Numbered from the stretch's first letter, positions 1 to 10,225 are shown. The stretch: DNA of 47,167 nucleotides from Roseateles sp. (GCA_015657635.1 JACDQM010000118.1:1-47167); one strand, 5' to 3'. Numbers and translations are program-made. The notes: generated by a model from the letters alone, not told the origin.

Positions 1-1
1 C

Positions 2-160
2 TTGGCTGGCTGGGGCCTGGGCCTGCAGTTCGGCATCGACTTCATCGGCAACACCAGCTGGGGCCTGACCCAGCTGCTCGGCCTGGCGCTGATCCTGGCC
101 GGCTCGGGCCTGGGCCGCTGGCTGATGCGGCGCCTGATGCTGAAGGGCGAGCCGCGGTGA
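2..160 (+). CDS. Membrane protein, C-terminal end (partial)
   Basis: Open from the window edge to a TGA at 158-160, giving the last 52 residues of a protein. They contain one clear hydrophobic helix (GLTQLLGLALILAGSGLG) followed by a short basic tail with RW and RR, as expected for the final transmembrane segment of a multi-spanning inner-membrane protein. The helix resembles the last helix of EamA/DMT-type transporters, but this is too little sequence to assign a family. The stop overlaps the GTG start of the next gene (GTGA), which suggests co-transcription and coupled translation. Confidence 0.55.
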   Translation: MAGWGLGLQFGIDFIGNTSWGLTQLLGLALILAGSGLGRWLMRRLMLKGEPR

Positions 161-750
161 GCGGGCTCAGTGCGCCGGTCAGCCTGATCGGGCACCATGC
201 CCGGCTGGAGCCGCTGTCGCAGGCCCATCTGGCGGGCCTGCAGCAGGCCTGCGCGGATGGCGATCTGCATCGCCTCTGGTACACCGCCGTGCCCACGGCC
301 GAAGGCATGGCGGCCGAGATCGAACGCCGCCTCACACTGCATGCCAGCGGCAGCATGCTGCCCTTCACCGTGTTCGACGCCGAGGACCGGATCGCCGGCA
401 TGACGACTTACATGAACATCGACGCCAAGCATCGCCGCGTCGAGATCGGCTCCACCTGGTATGCACGGCGGGTGCAGCGCAGCGGCCTCAACACCGAGTG
501 CAAGCTGATGCTGCTGACGCATGCCTTCGAGACCCTGGACTGCATCGCGGTGGAGTTCCGCACCCACCGGCTGAACACGCAGAGCCGGCGTGCGATCGAG
601 CGCCTGGGCGCCCAGCTCGACGGCATCCTGCGCGCCCACCAGCGCACCGCCGACGGCACATTGCGCGATACCGCCGTCTACAGCATCACCGCGGCCGAAT
701 GGCCGACCATCCGCACCCATCTGCGCTGGCAGCTCGAACGCCCGCGCTGA
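157..750 (+). CDS. GNAT family N-acetyltransferase (RimJ/RimL-like)
   Basis: A 197-residue protein of the size and style of RimJ/RimL-type acetyltransferases, which transfer acetyl from acetyl-CoA to amino groups. The N-terminal strand reads ARLEPLSQAHLAGL. The middle has the IGSTWYARRVQRSGLNTECK segment, where this subfamily binds the CoA pyrophosphate, and the C-terminal half has FRTHRLNTQSRRAIERLGA, the usual NxxSRRAIERLG signature. The substrate is unknown; it could be a ribosomal protein, a small amine or an antibiotic. The GTG start is chosen because it overlaps the preceding stop by GTGA and gives a full-length domain. Confidence 0.85.
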   Translation: MSGLSAPVSLIGHHARLEPLSQAHLAGLQQACADGDLHRLWYTAVPTAEGMAAEIERRLTLHASGSMLPFTVFDAEDRIAGMTTYMNIDAKHRRVEIGSTWYARRVQRSGLNTECKLMLLTHAFETLDCIAVEFRTHRLNTQSRRAIERLGAQLDGILRAHQRTADGTLRDTAVYSITAAEWPTIRTHLRWQLERPR

Positions 751-849
751 AACTAGCGCTGAAGCCAGCGGCTGCCTGAGCCCGCGCACGATCTGCCCGG
801 CCAGGCGCCCTCCCCTCCCTCACTTTGTCTGTCTCTTACCGGAGCACCC

Positions 850-2912
850 ATGGCCACCCAGAAGAAAAAGAGCAAGCAGTTCGACGTCGACACCCTGTGG
901 CAGATCGAACGTGTCGGCGCCCCCAGCCTGTCGCCCGATGGCGCGCAGGCCGTGGCCGCGGTGACGCGCTACTCGATGGAGAAGAACAAGAGCAGCGCCA
1001 GCCTGTGGCTGCTGTCCACACTGGGTGGCGCCCCGCGCGCACTGACCAGCGCCGGCAGTCCCGACAGCAAGGACGGCGCGCCGCAGTGGAGCCCCAAGGG
1101 GGACCTGATCGCCTTTGTCGCGCGGCGCGAGCAGGAAGGCAGCAAGGACGAGGAAGCGCAGCTCTATGTGATCGCGCCGGACGGCGGCGAGGCGCGCCGC
1201 GTCGGCTCCATCGCCACCGGCGTCGAAGCTTTCAAGTGGTTCCCGGACGGCAAGCGCATCGCCTTCATCTCCTGGGTCTGGCCCAAGCTCAAGGGTGCGG
1301 CAGCGCAGGCCAAGGCCTTGAAGGAATTCAAGGAGCGCAAGGAAAGCGGCTACCTCACCGACGAAGCCGTCTACCGCTACTGGGACCACCATGTGCCGAT
1401 GGGTCGCGTCGCGCATCTGCACATCGTCGACATCGCCACCGGCAAGACCCGCGACTTGTTCGAAGGCACCGACTTCGAGCTGACCCGCGCCGACCCCGAT
1501 GCGAACTGCTTCGACATCTCGCCGGACGGCCGCCGCATCGTCTTCAGCCACGACCCGCAGGCCGAGAAGCGCCTGGACAACCGCTATGCGCTGGCCGAGA
1601 TCGAGCTGCGCGGCGGTGCCATCCGCACGCTGCTGCAGGACAAGGACTGGCACTTCACCGCGCCGCGCTACAGCCACGCCGGCCAGCACCTGGCCTTCCT
1701 GGCCTCGAACCAGGGCAAGAAGCACACCATGCCCGATCAGCTGGCGGTGCTGGACACCCATGGCCACTGGGCCGTGCTGTCGGAAGACTGGGACCATGAA
1801 GTGACCGCGCCGCTGCGCTGGGACGAGGACGATCTGGGCCTGCTGTTCGGCGCTGAGGAGAAGGGCCGTCGCCATCTGTGGCGCTTCGACGTGAAGACCT
1901 GCGCCGCCTTCAAGCTCTTCGAAGGCGGCAATGCCACCGCTTTCGCGCTGGCGCCGGCACGCTGGTGGTGCAGCACGACAGCGTGCAGCATCCGCCGCGT
2001 CTGTCGGTGCTGGACAGCGAGGGCGAAGGCAGCGACTGCGTGGCCCGCCGCATCGAGAGCTTCAACGACAGCCTGCTGGCCGACCACCAGTTCTCCCGCC
2101 ACGAGGAAGTGTTCTACAAGGGCGCGCAGGGCGACGAAGTGCAGATGTGGCTGGTCTACCCGCCCGGCTTCGACGCGAAGAAGAAATACCCGCTGCTGCA
2201 TGTGATCCACGGTGGTCCGCACACCGCCTTCGGCGACAGCTGGCACTTCCGCTGGAACCACCAGGTGATGGCCGCGCAGGGCTATGTGGTGGCCTGCGTC
2301 AACTACCACGGCTCATCGAGCTTCGGCCATGCCTTCCTGGACTCGATCACGCACCGCTGGGGCGAGCTGGAGCTGCAGGATGTGGAAGCTGCCACCGACC
2401 TGCTGCTGAAGAGGCCCTGGGCCGACAAGAGCCGCGTCTTCGCCACCGGCGGCAGCTATGGCGGCTATATGGTCGCGTGGATGAACGGCCATGTGAAACC
2501 GGGCCGCTACCAGGCCTATGTCTGCCACGCCGGCTGCTATGACTGGCAGGCCATGTTCGCCGACGACGCCTACACCTGGCATGCCAAGGAACTGGGCGCC
2601 TGGTACTGGGACGACCCGGCCAAGGTCGCGTCGCAGAGCCCGCACGCCTTCGCCAAGAGCATGAAGACGCCGACCCTGGTGATCCACGGCCAGCTCGACT
2701 ACCGCGTGCCCGATGCCCAAGGCCTGGCCTACTACAACACGCTCAAGGCGCGTGGCGTGCCGGCCAAGCTGCTGTGGTTCCCGGACGAGAACCACTGGAT
2801 CCTGAAGCCGCGCAACAGCAAGCTTTGGTACGGCGAGTTCTTCGGCTGGCTGAAGGCGCATGACAAGGCCGCCCCGGCAGCCCGCAAACGCCCAGCGCCG
2901 CGCCGCAGCTGA
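850..2912 (+). CDS. S9 family peptidase (prolyl oligopeptidase/acylaminoacyl peptidase type), frameshifted as assembled
   Basis: A serine peptidase with an N-terminal beta-propeller and a C-terminal alpha/beta hydrolase domain; family members cleave peptides or release acylated N-terminal amino acids. The propeller half (from MATQKKKSKQFDVDTLW) is in one frame to about 1953. The catalytic half is in the next frame and has the nucleophile GGSYGGYMVAW, the acid GQLDYRVP and the histidine ENHWILKP. No signal peptide is seen, so it is probably cytoplasmic. Adding one C in the gcgccggc stretch near 1953-1957 restores a continuous protein of about 687 residues, normal for the family. A GGAG ribosome site precedes the ATG. 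As written the gene would be cut off before the catalytic triad; I favour a sequencing indel over real decay because both halves are well conserved. Confidence 0.85.
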
Positions 2913-2964
2913 AACCGCCTCGGCGGCATAATCGTCTCAGCCCTGATCCACGGCCCCACGCCCC

Positions 2965-4149
2965 ATGCTGATCCCCTTCTTCTACACGCTGCGCGCCGCC
3001 AAGCTGCCGGTCTCGGTCAAGGAATTCCTGACCCTGCTCGAAGCGCTGAAGAGCGGCGTGATCGACGACGAAGGCGGCCCGACGGTCGACAAGTTCTACT
3101 TCCTGGCCCGCACCAGCCTGGTCAAGGACGAAGCCAACTTCGACAAGTTCGACCGGGCTTTCGGCGCCTATTTCAAGGGCGTGGAGATGCTGACCACCGA
3201 TCTGCACAAGGAACTGCCGCTCGAATGGCTGCGCAAACACCTGGAGCTGGAGCTGACGCCCGAGCAGAAGGCCGCCATCGAGAAGATGGGCTGGGACGAG
3301 CTGATGCAGACGCTGCAACGGCGCCTGGAAGAGCAGAAGGAACGCCACGAAGGCGGCAACAAGTGGATCGGCACGGGCGGCACCAGCCCCTTCGGCCACG
3401 GTGGCTACAACCCGCAGGGCGTGCGCATCGGCGGTGCCGGCAAGAACAAGAGTGCCGTCAAGGTCTGGGAGCAGCGCGCCTACAAGGACTACGACGACAA
3501 CCTCGAACTCGGCACCCGCAACATCAAGGTGGCGCTGCGCCGCCTGCGCCGCTTCGCGCGCGAAGGCTCCGAGCTTGAGCTGGACCTGGATAACACCATC
3601 CACAAGACCGCCGCCAATGCCGGCATGCTGGACATCCGCATGCAGCCCGAGCGCCACAACAAGGTCAAGGTGCTGCTGCTGATGGACGTCGGCGGCACGA
3701 TGGACGAGCACATCCACCGCGTCGAGGAGCTGTTCTCCGCCGTCAAGAGCGAGTTCAAGCACCTGGAGTTCTATTACTTCCACAACTGCGTCTACGACTT
3801 CGTCTGGAAGAACAACCGCCGCCGCTTTGCCGAGAAGTTCCCGACCTGGGACATCATTCGCAAGTACAACAAGGACTACAAGCTGATCTTCGTCGGCGAC
3901 GCGACGATGAGCCCCTACGAGATCCTGCAGCCTGGCGGCAGCGTCGAGTACAACAACGAGGAGCCCGGCGCCGAATGGCTGCAACGGCTCACCAACGCCT
4001 TCCCCAAGTACGCGTGGATCAACCCCGAGCCGCAAGGCGTCTGGCAGTACCGCCAGAGCATTTCGCTGATCCAGCAGCTGATGCACCAGCGCATGTTCCC
4101 GCTCTCGCTGCAAGGGCTGGAAGGCGCGATGCGACTGCTCAGCAAATGA
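2965..4149 (+). CDS. VWA domain-containing protein, CoxE-like
   Basis: A 394-residue protein starting MLIPFFYTLRAAKLPVSVKE, typical of CoxE-like VWA proteins found across Proteobacteria. The C-terminal half is a von Willebrand A fold with a degenerate metal site, LLMDVGGTMDEH, where classical MIDAS motifs have DxSxS. The segment between, rich in K, R and E, is probably helical. Family members usually work with a MoxR-type AAA+ ATPase in protein-complex or cofactor maturation, but no such ATPase lies in this window. The stop overlaps the start of tamA (ATGA), so the two are probably translated together, suggesting a link to envelope assembly or simply a shared operon. Confidence 0.85.
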   Translation: MLIPFFYTLRAAKLPVSVKEFLTLLEALKSGVIDDEGGPTVDKFYFLARTSLVKDEANFDKFDRAFGAYFKGVEMLTTDLHKELPLEWLRKHLELELTPEQKAAIEKMGWDELMQTLQRRLEEQKERHEGGNKWIGTGGTSPFGHGGYNPQGVRIGGAGKNKSAVKVWEQRAYKDYDDNLELGTRNIKVALRRLRRFAREGSELELDLDNTIHKTAANAGMLDIRMQPERHNKVKVLLLMDVGGTMDEHIHRVEELFSAVKSEFKHLEFYYFHNCVYDFVWKNNRRRFAEKFPTWDIIRKYNKDYKLIFVGDATMSPYEILQPGGSVEYNNEEPGAEWLQRLTNAFPKYAWINPEPQGVWQYRQSISLIQQLMHQRMFPLSLQGLEGAMRLLSK

Positions 4150-6011
4150 CTCCACGCGCCCTCGGCGCCCTGCTGCTGGGTGCCAGTTGCGTCCTGCTGT
4201 CGGGATGCGCCAGTCTGTCGACCCTGCTCGGCGGCACGCCGCCGGTGCCGCGCAGCGCGGCCGCTAGCGACGTGCCACAGAAGCTGGCCTATGAGCTGGA
4301 AGTCCAGGCCCCGAGCGAGTTGCGTGCCCTGCTGCTGCTGCATCTGGATCTGGCACGCTATCGCCTGCTCGACGAGGGCCAGGCCTTGAGCGCCTCCGAG
4401 CTGGCCCGCCTGTCCACCGCGGCGCCGGCGCAGGCCCGCAGCCTGCTGGAGACCGAGGGCTACTTCGAGCCGCAGATCACGTTGCGCCGCGAAAGCGGCG
4501 CGGTCGAACGCCTGATCCTGACGCTGGAGCCTGGCCCGCGCGTCACCGTCAGCGCGGTGCAGATCGAGTTCAGTGGCGCGCTGCAGCCCCCGGAGGGTGA
4601 AGCAAGCCCGGTCGATGCCGCCGAGCGCGCGCTGGCCGAGCGTGTGCGCGGCGAGCTGCAGCGCAGCTGGGGCCTGCCCGAGGGCCAGCCCTTCCGGCAA
4701 TCGCAGTGGTCGGCCGCCAAGACCGCGCTGCTGACCCGCAGCCGCGCGTCCGGCTATCCGCTGGCGCGACTGGCAGCCAGCGATGCCGAGCTGGACACGC
4801 AAGCCCGCAGCGCCATGCTGCGGCTGACGCTGGACTCCGGCCCGCTGTTCCGGCTCGGCGAGCTGCATATCGAAGGCCTGCAGCACCAACCGGCCAGCAC
4901 CGTGCAGCGCTTGGCCGACTTCGGCCCCGGCACGCCCTATAGCGAAAAGCTGCTGCTGGACTTCCAGGAGCGGCTGCAGTCGACGCTGCTCTTCGACCGC
5001 GTCAGCGTTGAGCTCGACACCGCTGCCGCCAGCAGCACCGGCGCACCGGTGCTGGTGCGCCTGCGCGAGGCCCCGCGCCAGCAGGCCACCACCGGCCTGG
5101 GTTTCAACGCCAACACCGGCCAGCGCGTCATGCTGGAACACCTGCACCGCAAGCCTTTCGGCCTGAACATGCGCAGCCGCAGCAAGATCGACTACGGCCG
5201 CGATCTGCGCTCGGCCGAGCTGGAGCTGACCTCGCATCCGCAGACCGATATGCAACGCAACCTCGGCTCGCTGGCGTTCGAGGAAGACCGTTCGTCCAGC
5301 ACCGTCAACACCAGCCTGATCGGACGTCTGGGCCGGCTGCGCGAGCGCGCGCAGGACGAGCGCCTGATCTATCTGGAGCTGATCCGCTCGCGCGAGCGCA
5401 ATGGCGCGCTCAGCGCCGACACCGGCGCGGTGTCGATCAACAGCCAGTGGACGCGCCGCCGCGTCGACGACAAGCTGCTGCCCACCGAGGGTCACACCGC
5501 CTGGCTGCAACTGGGCCTGGGCCGGGCCGACAACTCCGGCGGCATCAACGGCGCGTTCGGGCGCGCGCAGCTCAAGCTGGGTTGGTATCGCCCGCTGCCC
5601 AAGGGCTGGCACAGCGAGCTGCACCTGGACGCCGCGCAGGTGCTGGTGAACGACGGCATCAGCATGCCCGACCGGCTGCTGTTCCGCGCCGGCGGCGACA
5701 ACTCGGTGCGCGGCTACGCCTACCGCAGCCTCGGCCCCACCCTCAACGGCCGGGATGTCGGCGGCAAGGCCTTGCTCACTGGCAGCGCCGAGCTGGCCCA
5801 CCCGCTCTCCAGCAACTGGCCCGGCCTGTGGGGCGCCGTGTTCGTCGACGCCGGCAACGCCGCGCAGAACTTCGGCGAGCTCAAGCCGGTGCTGGGCTAC
5901 GGCGCCGGCCTGCGCCTGCGCAGCCCGGTGGGCAGCCTGCGCCTGGACCTGGCGCGCGGCCATGAGCCGGGGCGCTGGCGGGTGCACTTCAGTGTCGGGA
6001 TCGCGCTGTGA
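4146..6011 (+). CDS. tamA: Autotransporter/outer-membrane assembly protein TamA
   Basis: A BamA-superfamily outer-membrane protein of 621 residues that with TamB moves substrates or lipids to the outer membrane. The N-terminal third is POTRA-like (for example TEGYFEPQITLRRESGAVER). The C-terminal half is a 16-strand-type barrel with the conserved loop motif GGDNSVRGYAYRSLGP and ends in an outer-membrane signature (WRVHFSVGIAL). The chosen ATG overlaps the upstream stop (ATGA) and starts a signal with a lipobox, LLSGC, placing the acylated cysteine at residue 21. Longer in-frame starts lie inside the VWA gene. The lipobox is unexpected compared with E. coli TamA. The stop overlaps the GTG start of tamB. 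Confidence 0.92.
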   Translation: MTPRALGALLLGASCVLLSGCASLSTLLGGTPPVPRSAAASDVPQKLAYELEVQAPSELRALLLLHLDLARYRLLDEGQALSASELARLSTAAPAQARSLLETEGYFEPQITLRRESGAVERLILTLEPGPRVTVSAVQIEFSGALQPPEGEASPVDAAERALAERVRGELQRSWGLPEGQPFRQSQWSAAKTALLTRSRASGYPLARLAASDAELDTQARSAMLRLTLDSGPLFRLGELHIEGLQHQPASTVQRLADFGPGTPYSEKLLLDFQERLQSTLLFDRVSVELDTAAASSTGAPVLVRLREAPRQQATTGLGFNANTGQRVMLEHLHRKPFGLNMRSRSKIDYGRDLRSAELELTSHPQTDMQRNLGSLAFEEDRSSSTVNTSLIGRLGRLRERAQDERLIYLELIRSRERNGALSADTGAVSINSQWTRRRVDDKLLPTEGHTAWLQLGLGRADNSGGINGAFGRAQLKLGWYRPLPKGWHSELHLDAAQVLVNDGISMPDRLLFRAGGDNSVRGYAYRSLGPTLNGRDVGGKALLTGSAELAHPLSSNWPGLWGAVFVDAGNAAQNFGELKPVLGYGAGLRLRSPVGSLRLDLARGHEPGRWRVHFSVGIAL

Positions 6012-9000
6012 GCGAAAACCGCAGCGAGGCCCCGCAACCGCCAGCAGCGCCGCCCGCTCAGGCGCGCCGCCGCCCGCCCGGCCGCGGCCTGCTGACCGCC
6101 AGCCTGCTGCTGCCCGGCCTCGTGGCGGCCAGCGCCCTGGCTTTGTGGTGGAGCCTGGGCACCGAGGGCGGCAGCCGCTGGCTGCTGGGCCAGGTGCCGG
6201 ATCTGCGCGTCGAAGAGCCCCAAGGCGCGCTGCTGGGCGACTTCTCAGCGCGGCGCCTGCGCTGGCAAGGCAGCGATGGCCTGACGATTGAGCTGAGCAG
6301 CCTGCGCTGGCAAGGCCTGACCCTTTCCTGGACCAGCTCTGCGCGACTGTGGGCCCAGATCGACGCCGCCGGCCTGCAGGCCGAGCGTGTCGACTTGAGC
6401 TGGCCCGCCACGCCGCCAACAGACAGCGCCCTGCCCCAGAGCCTGGAGTTGCCCGTCGCCCTGCGCGTCGGCAGCCTGCAGGTGACCGAGCTGCATCTGC
6501 CCGGCCTGGGCGCACAGCCGCTGCGCCATCTGCGCGCCAGCCTGGACCTGGGCGCACAGCAGGGCCTGCAGCACCGCCTGCAGCTGCAGGGCCTGAGCTG
6601 GGACCACTGGCAGTTTGCAGGCCAGGCCCAGATCGCCACGCAGCGTGACTTTGCGCTGCAAGCCGCGCTGCAGGCGCGGCGCGACGGCAATGGCAGGAAC
6701 AGCAGCAGCGACGACTGGCGGGCCGATCTGCAACTGCAAGGCCCGCTGCAATCGCCCCAGCTGAAGGGCGAGCTCAGCGGCTCCGGCCAGCACTTGAGCG
6801 CCAGCGCCGAGCTTCGGCCGCTGGCCGCCTGGCCGCTGCACCGCACCGAGCTGCGCGCCGACAAGCTGGACCTCGCGGCGCTGCACAGCAGCCTGCCCGC
6901 CACCGCGCTGAGCGGCCAGCTGCAGTTGCAGGCCAGCGCCCTCGACAAGCCCGCGCTCCTGAAGGCCAGCCTCGGCAATGCACTGGCCGGACGCTGGGAC
7001 CAGGGCCGGCTGCCGCTGCGCCAGTTGACGCTGGACCTGCAAGGCCGGCTGGATCAGGTCTCGGACCTGGCGTTGCTGCAGGTTGACGCACTCGATGCCC
7101 AACTCGGCAGCAATGCCGAGCCCGGCGGCCGCATCAGCGCCAGGGGCCCGGCGCTGGAGCTGCAGGCCCGCGTCACCGATCTGCGCCCAGCCGCGCTGGA
7201 TGCACGCCTGCCGAAGCTGCAGCTTTCGGGTGGCGCCACCTTGAAGGGCCAGGCGCAGGCCGGCCAGGATCTGCCGGCCTTGCAACTGGACAGCACGCTG
7301 AGCGGACTGTGGAACTCGGCCCGCGGCGCGCAGACGATAGACCTGAGCGTGAAGGCGCGCCAGCAGAACCGCCTGTTCGAACTGCAGCAGGCACGGCTCA
7401 GCGCCGGCGCCTCGGCGCTGCAGGCCCAGGGTCAGGTCTTGCGCGGCGCCGACGGCAGCTGGCAGGCGAGCGGCAGCGCCAGCGCACAGGCGTTCGATCC
7501 GCGCCTCTTGTGGGCCGGTGAAGCCGGCAGCGCCTGGCAACGGGGCCGGCATGAATTGAATCTCACGCTGGCGGGCGACTTGCGCCAGCCTGAACGCAGC
7601 TGGCCGCGCTGGCCGCAGGGGCAAGCCAGGCTGCAGCTGGGCCAGAGCCTGCTGAATGGTGCGGCGCTGTCCGGCGCATTGGACTACCGCGGCAAGGCAG
7701 AAACTGGCAGCACCGACGCCAGCCCGGCCTTGCAGGGCGAGCTGCAGCTGGGCAGCAGCTCGCTCAAGCTGGCGGCCAACGCGCAAGGCAAGGCCACGCT
7801 GAACCTGGACGCGCGCCAGCTCGCCTCGCTGCAGCCGCTGCTGGCCTTGTGGGCGCCGCAGGCGCAGCTGAGTGGCAGCGCACGCGCGCAGCTGGAGCTG
7901 ACGCCGCAAGACGCCGCCGCAGCCGACCCGCTGCTGACGCGCGACTGGCGCGGCAGCGGCCAGGCCAGCATTGAGCAGTTGCTGCTGAGAGGCCTGCCAG
8001 GGCTGGGCACGATCAAGCTCGCGGCCGCGGACCTGGACTTCAATGCAGGCAGCCGCGCCGACGCTGCGCTGCAGCTGGACGCTCGCCTGCAGCAGCTGTC
8101 CGTGGGCAGCGCCCATCTGGGCCAGGCCAAACTTGAAGCGCGCGGCAATTGGGCACGCCACCAACTCAAGCTCGACAGCCAGGGCGCCGTGCCCCTGCCC
8201 GCCTGGGCCACGGCGCTGGCCGGCCAGGATGGCGCGGCCCTCAGCGCCGCCTTGCGGGCAGATGGCAGCTTCCAGGTCAATCCCTGGCAGGCCTGGCGCG
8301 CCAAGTCCGGGCTCGCCTGGCAGGCCAGCAATGCCTCGGTGCTGGTGCGCCCGGGCAAACCCGGCCTGCCCGCCTGGCTGGACGCCGATCAACTGACGCT
8401 GACGGCCAACTTCGGCGCCGGCGGCGGATTGCAGCAGCTGGCCCTGGCGCCCGGCCGGTCCGAGCTGGCGGGGGCGGTGCTGCGCTGGCGCCAGCTGCAG
8501 TGGCAGGCGCCAATCACCGCAGGCGCGCTGCCGCTGCTGCTGGCCGATGTCGAACTGGATCCGCTGGCCGTGGCCCCGCTGCTGGCGCGCTGGCAGCCGG
8601 ACTTCGGCTGGGGCGGCGATCTGGTGATGGGCGGCAAGATCCTGCTGCGCAGCGCGCCGCAGGTGGAGATCGACATTGCGCTGGCGCGCCACGATGGCGA
8701 TCTGAGCGTGACCGACGATGCCGGCATCCAGGCCCTCGGCTTGAGCGAGTTGCGCCTGGGACTGCTGGCACGGTCTGGCACCTGGCACTTCACGCAGGCG
8801 GTGGCCGGGCGGAACCTGGGCGTGCTCGGCGGCGCAGTGACGGCGCACGCCGACCCGCGCGCGCTGTGGCCCGGGCCTCAGTCCCCGCTGGAGGGCGTGC
8901 TGAGCGCTCAGGTCGACAACCTCGGTACCTGGGGCGCCTGGCTGCCGCCGGGCTGGCGCCTGGCGGGCCAGTTCAAGGCTGGCATCAGCCTGGCCGGACG

Positions 9001-10156
9001 CCTGGGCGCACCGGAAATCAAGGGCCAGGCCGAAGGCGCCCACATCGTGCTGCGCAATCCGCTGCTGGGGGTGGACGTCAGCGAAGGCAGCTTCGGCATG
9101 ACGCTGGACGGCGCCACCGCCACGCTGGAGCGCCTGAGCGCCAAGGGCGGCGCTGGCACGCTCAGCGCGCAGGGCCGCGCCGAATTGGGTGCGTCGCCCA
9201 AAGCCAGCCTGGCGCTGCAGGCCGACAAATTCCGCCTGCTCGGGCGCGTCGACCGTCGGCTCACCGCCAGCGGAACGGCCCAGCTCGAACTGGGCGAGCA
9301 GTCGCTGAAGCTGGACGGCCGCTTCAGAGCCGACGAGGGCCTGTTCGATTTCTCGCGTGCCGATGCGCCCAGCCTGGATGACGACGTGCGCGTGCGCCGG
9401 CCGCAAAGCGTGGCGACCGAGGCCGCCGCGCCCAAGGGCAAAGCGGCCCGCCAGATCGATCTGCGCCTGGCGCTGGACCTGGGCGAGAAGTTGCGCGTCT
9501 TCGGCCGCGGCCTGGACACGCGGCTGCGCGGCGAACTGCTGCTGAGCCATACCCAAGGCCGGCCCACGCTGACCGGCACGGTGCGCACAGCCGGCGGCAC
9601 CTATGAGGCCTACGGCCAGAAGCTGGAGATCGAGAAGGGCGAGATCAGCTTCATCGGCCCGCTGGACAACCCGCGCCTCGATGTGCTGGCGGTGCGACCC
9701 AACACCGATGTGCGCGTCGGCGTCACGCTAGGTGGCTCAGCACAGAACCCGCGCGTCAAGCTCTACTCCGAGCCCGAGATGGCCGAGACCGACAAGCTGT
9801 CCTGGCTGCTGCTGGGCCGCGGCCCGGACGGCCTGGGCCGAGCCGACACCGCACTGCTGCAGCGCGCCGCGCTGGCCCTGCTGGCTGGTGAGGGCGAAAG
9901 CCCATCGGGCAAGCTGATGAAGAACCTGGGGCTGGACGAAATCTCTCTGGCACAGGATGCCGACGCGACTCGCGGCACCGTGGTGCGCCTGGGCAAGCAG
10001 CTCTCCAACCGCTGGTATGTGGGTTATGAGCGCAGCCTGAACGCCACCACCGGCAGCTGGCAGCTGATCTACCGCATCGCGCAGCGCTTCACGCTGCGCG
10101 CGCAGAGCGGCGAAGAGAACGCGGTGGACCTGATCTGGCAGTGGAAGTGGCAGTGA
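6008..10156 (+). CDS. tamB: Translocation and assembly module protein TamB
   Basis: A 1382-residue AsmA-like bridge protein, anchored in the inner membrane by one N-terminal segment (GLLTASLLLPGLVAASALAL) and spanning the periplasm as a long beta-groove to reach TamA. The middle is low-complexity, rich in L, Q, A and S with repeating amphipathic strands, as usual for the family. The C-terminal DUF490/TamB domain is recognisable from GTYEAYGQKLEIEKGEISF through LSWLLLGRGPDG to the terminal RFTLRAQSGEENAVDLIWQW. Translation starts at a GTG overlapping the tamA stop (GTGA). TamB proteins are now linked to phospholipid transport as well as autotransporter assembly. Confidence 0.93.
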   Translation: MSENRSEAPQPPAAPPAQARRRPPGRGLLTASLLLPGLVAASALALWWSLGTEGGSRWLLGQVPDLRVEEPQGALLGDFSARRLRWQGSDGLTIELSSLRWQGLTLSWTSSARLWAQIDAAGLQAERVDLSWPATPPTDSALPQSLELPVALRVGSLQVTELHLPGLGAQPLRHLRASLDLGAQQGLQHRLQLQGLSWDHWQFAGQAQIATQRDFALQAALQARRDGNGRNSSSDDWRADLQLQGPLQSPQLKGELSGSGQHLSASAELRPLAAWPLHRTELRADKLDLAALHSSLPATALSGQLQLQASALDKPALLKASLGNALAGRWDQGRLPLRQLTLDLQGRLDQVSDLALLQVDALDAQLGSNAEPGGRISARGPALELQARVTDLRPAALDARLPKLQLSGGATLKGQAQAGQDLPALQLDSTLSGLWNSARGAQTIDLSVKARQQNRLFELQQARLSAGASALQAQGQVLRGADGSWQASGSASAQAFDPRLLWAGEAGSAWQRGRHELNLTLAGDLRQPERSWPRWPQGQARLQLGQSLLNGAALSGALDYRGKAETGSTDASPALQGELQLGSSSLKLAANAQGKATLNLDARQLASLQPLLALWAPQAQLSGSARAQLELTPQDAAAADPLLTRDWRGSGQASIEQLLLRGLPGLGTIKLAAADLDFNAGSRADAALQLDARLQQLSVGSAHLGQAKLEARGNWARHQLKLDSQGAVPLPAWATALAGQDGAALSAALRADGSFQVNPWQAWRAKSGLAWQASNASVLVRPGKPGLPAWLDADQLTLTANFGAGGGLQQLALAPGRSELAGAVLRWRQLQWQAPITAGALPLLLADVELDPLAVAPLLARWQPDFGWGGDLVMGGKILLRSAPQVEIDIALARHDGDLSVTDDAGIQALGLSELRLGLLARSGTWHFTQAVAGRNLGVLGGAVTAHADPRALWPGPQSPLEGVLSAQVDNLGTWGAWLPPGWRLAGQFKAGISLAGRLGAPEIKGQAEGAHIVLRNPLLGVDVSEGSFGMTLDGATATLERLSAKGGAGTLSAQGRAELGASPKASLALQADKFRLLGRVDRRLTASGTAQLELGEQSLKLDGRFRADEGLFDFSRADAPSLDDDVRVRRPQSVATEAAAPKGKAARQIDLRLALDLGEKLRVFGRGLDTRLRGELLLSHTQGRPTLTGTVRTAGGTYEAYGQKLEIEKGEISFIGPLDNPRLDVLAVRPNTDVRVGVTLGGSAQNPRVKLYSEPEMAETDKLSWLLLGRGPDGLGRADTALLQRAALALLAGEGESPSGKLMKNLGLDEISLAQDADATRGTVVRLGKQLSNRWYVGYERSLNATTGSWQLIYRIAQRFTLRAQSGEENAVDLIWQWKWQ

Positions 10157-10225
10157 AGCTGGCCCGGACGGCGCTCTTGCTCATGCGACAATCCGCGCCG
10201 CCTCAGCCCCTGCTGGGGCCAGCGT

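Noticed and set aside
3915..6557. An 880-codon open frame on the minus strand opposite tamA
   Set aside because: It spans the ends of three genes on the other strand, has no family motif and has shadow-like composition.
6245..9556. A 1103-codon open frame on the minus strand opposite tamB
   Set aside because: It is the antisense of a well-supported tamB gene. Composition is dominated by A, Q, R, G and L with no domain, as expected for GC-rich shadow frames.
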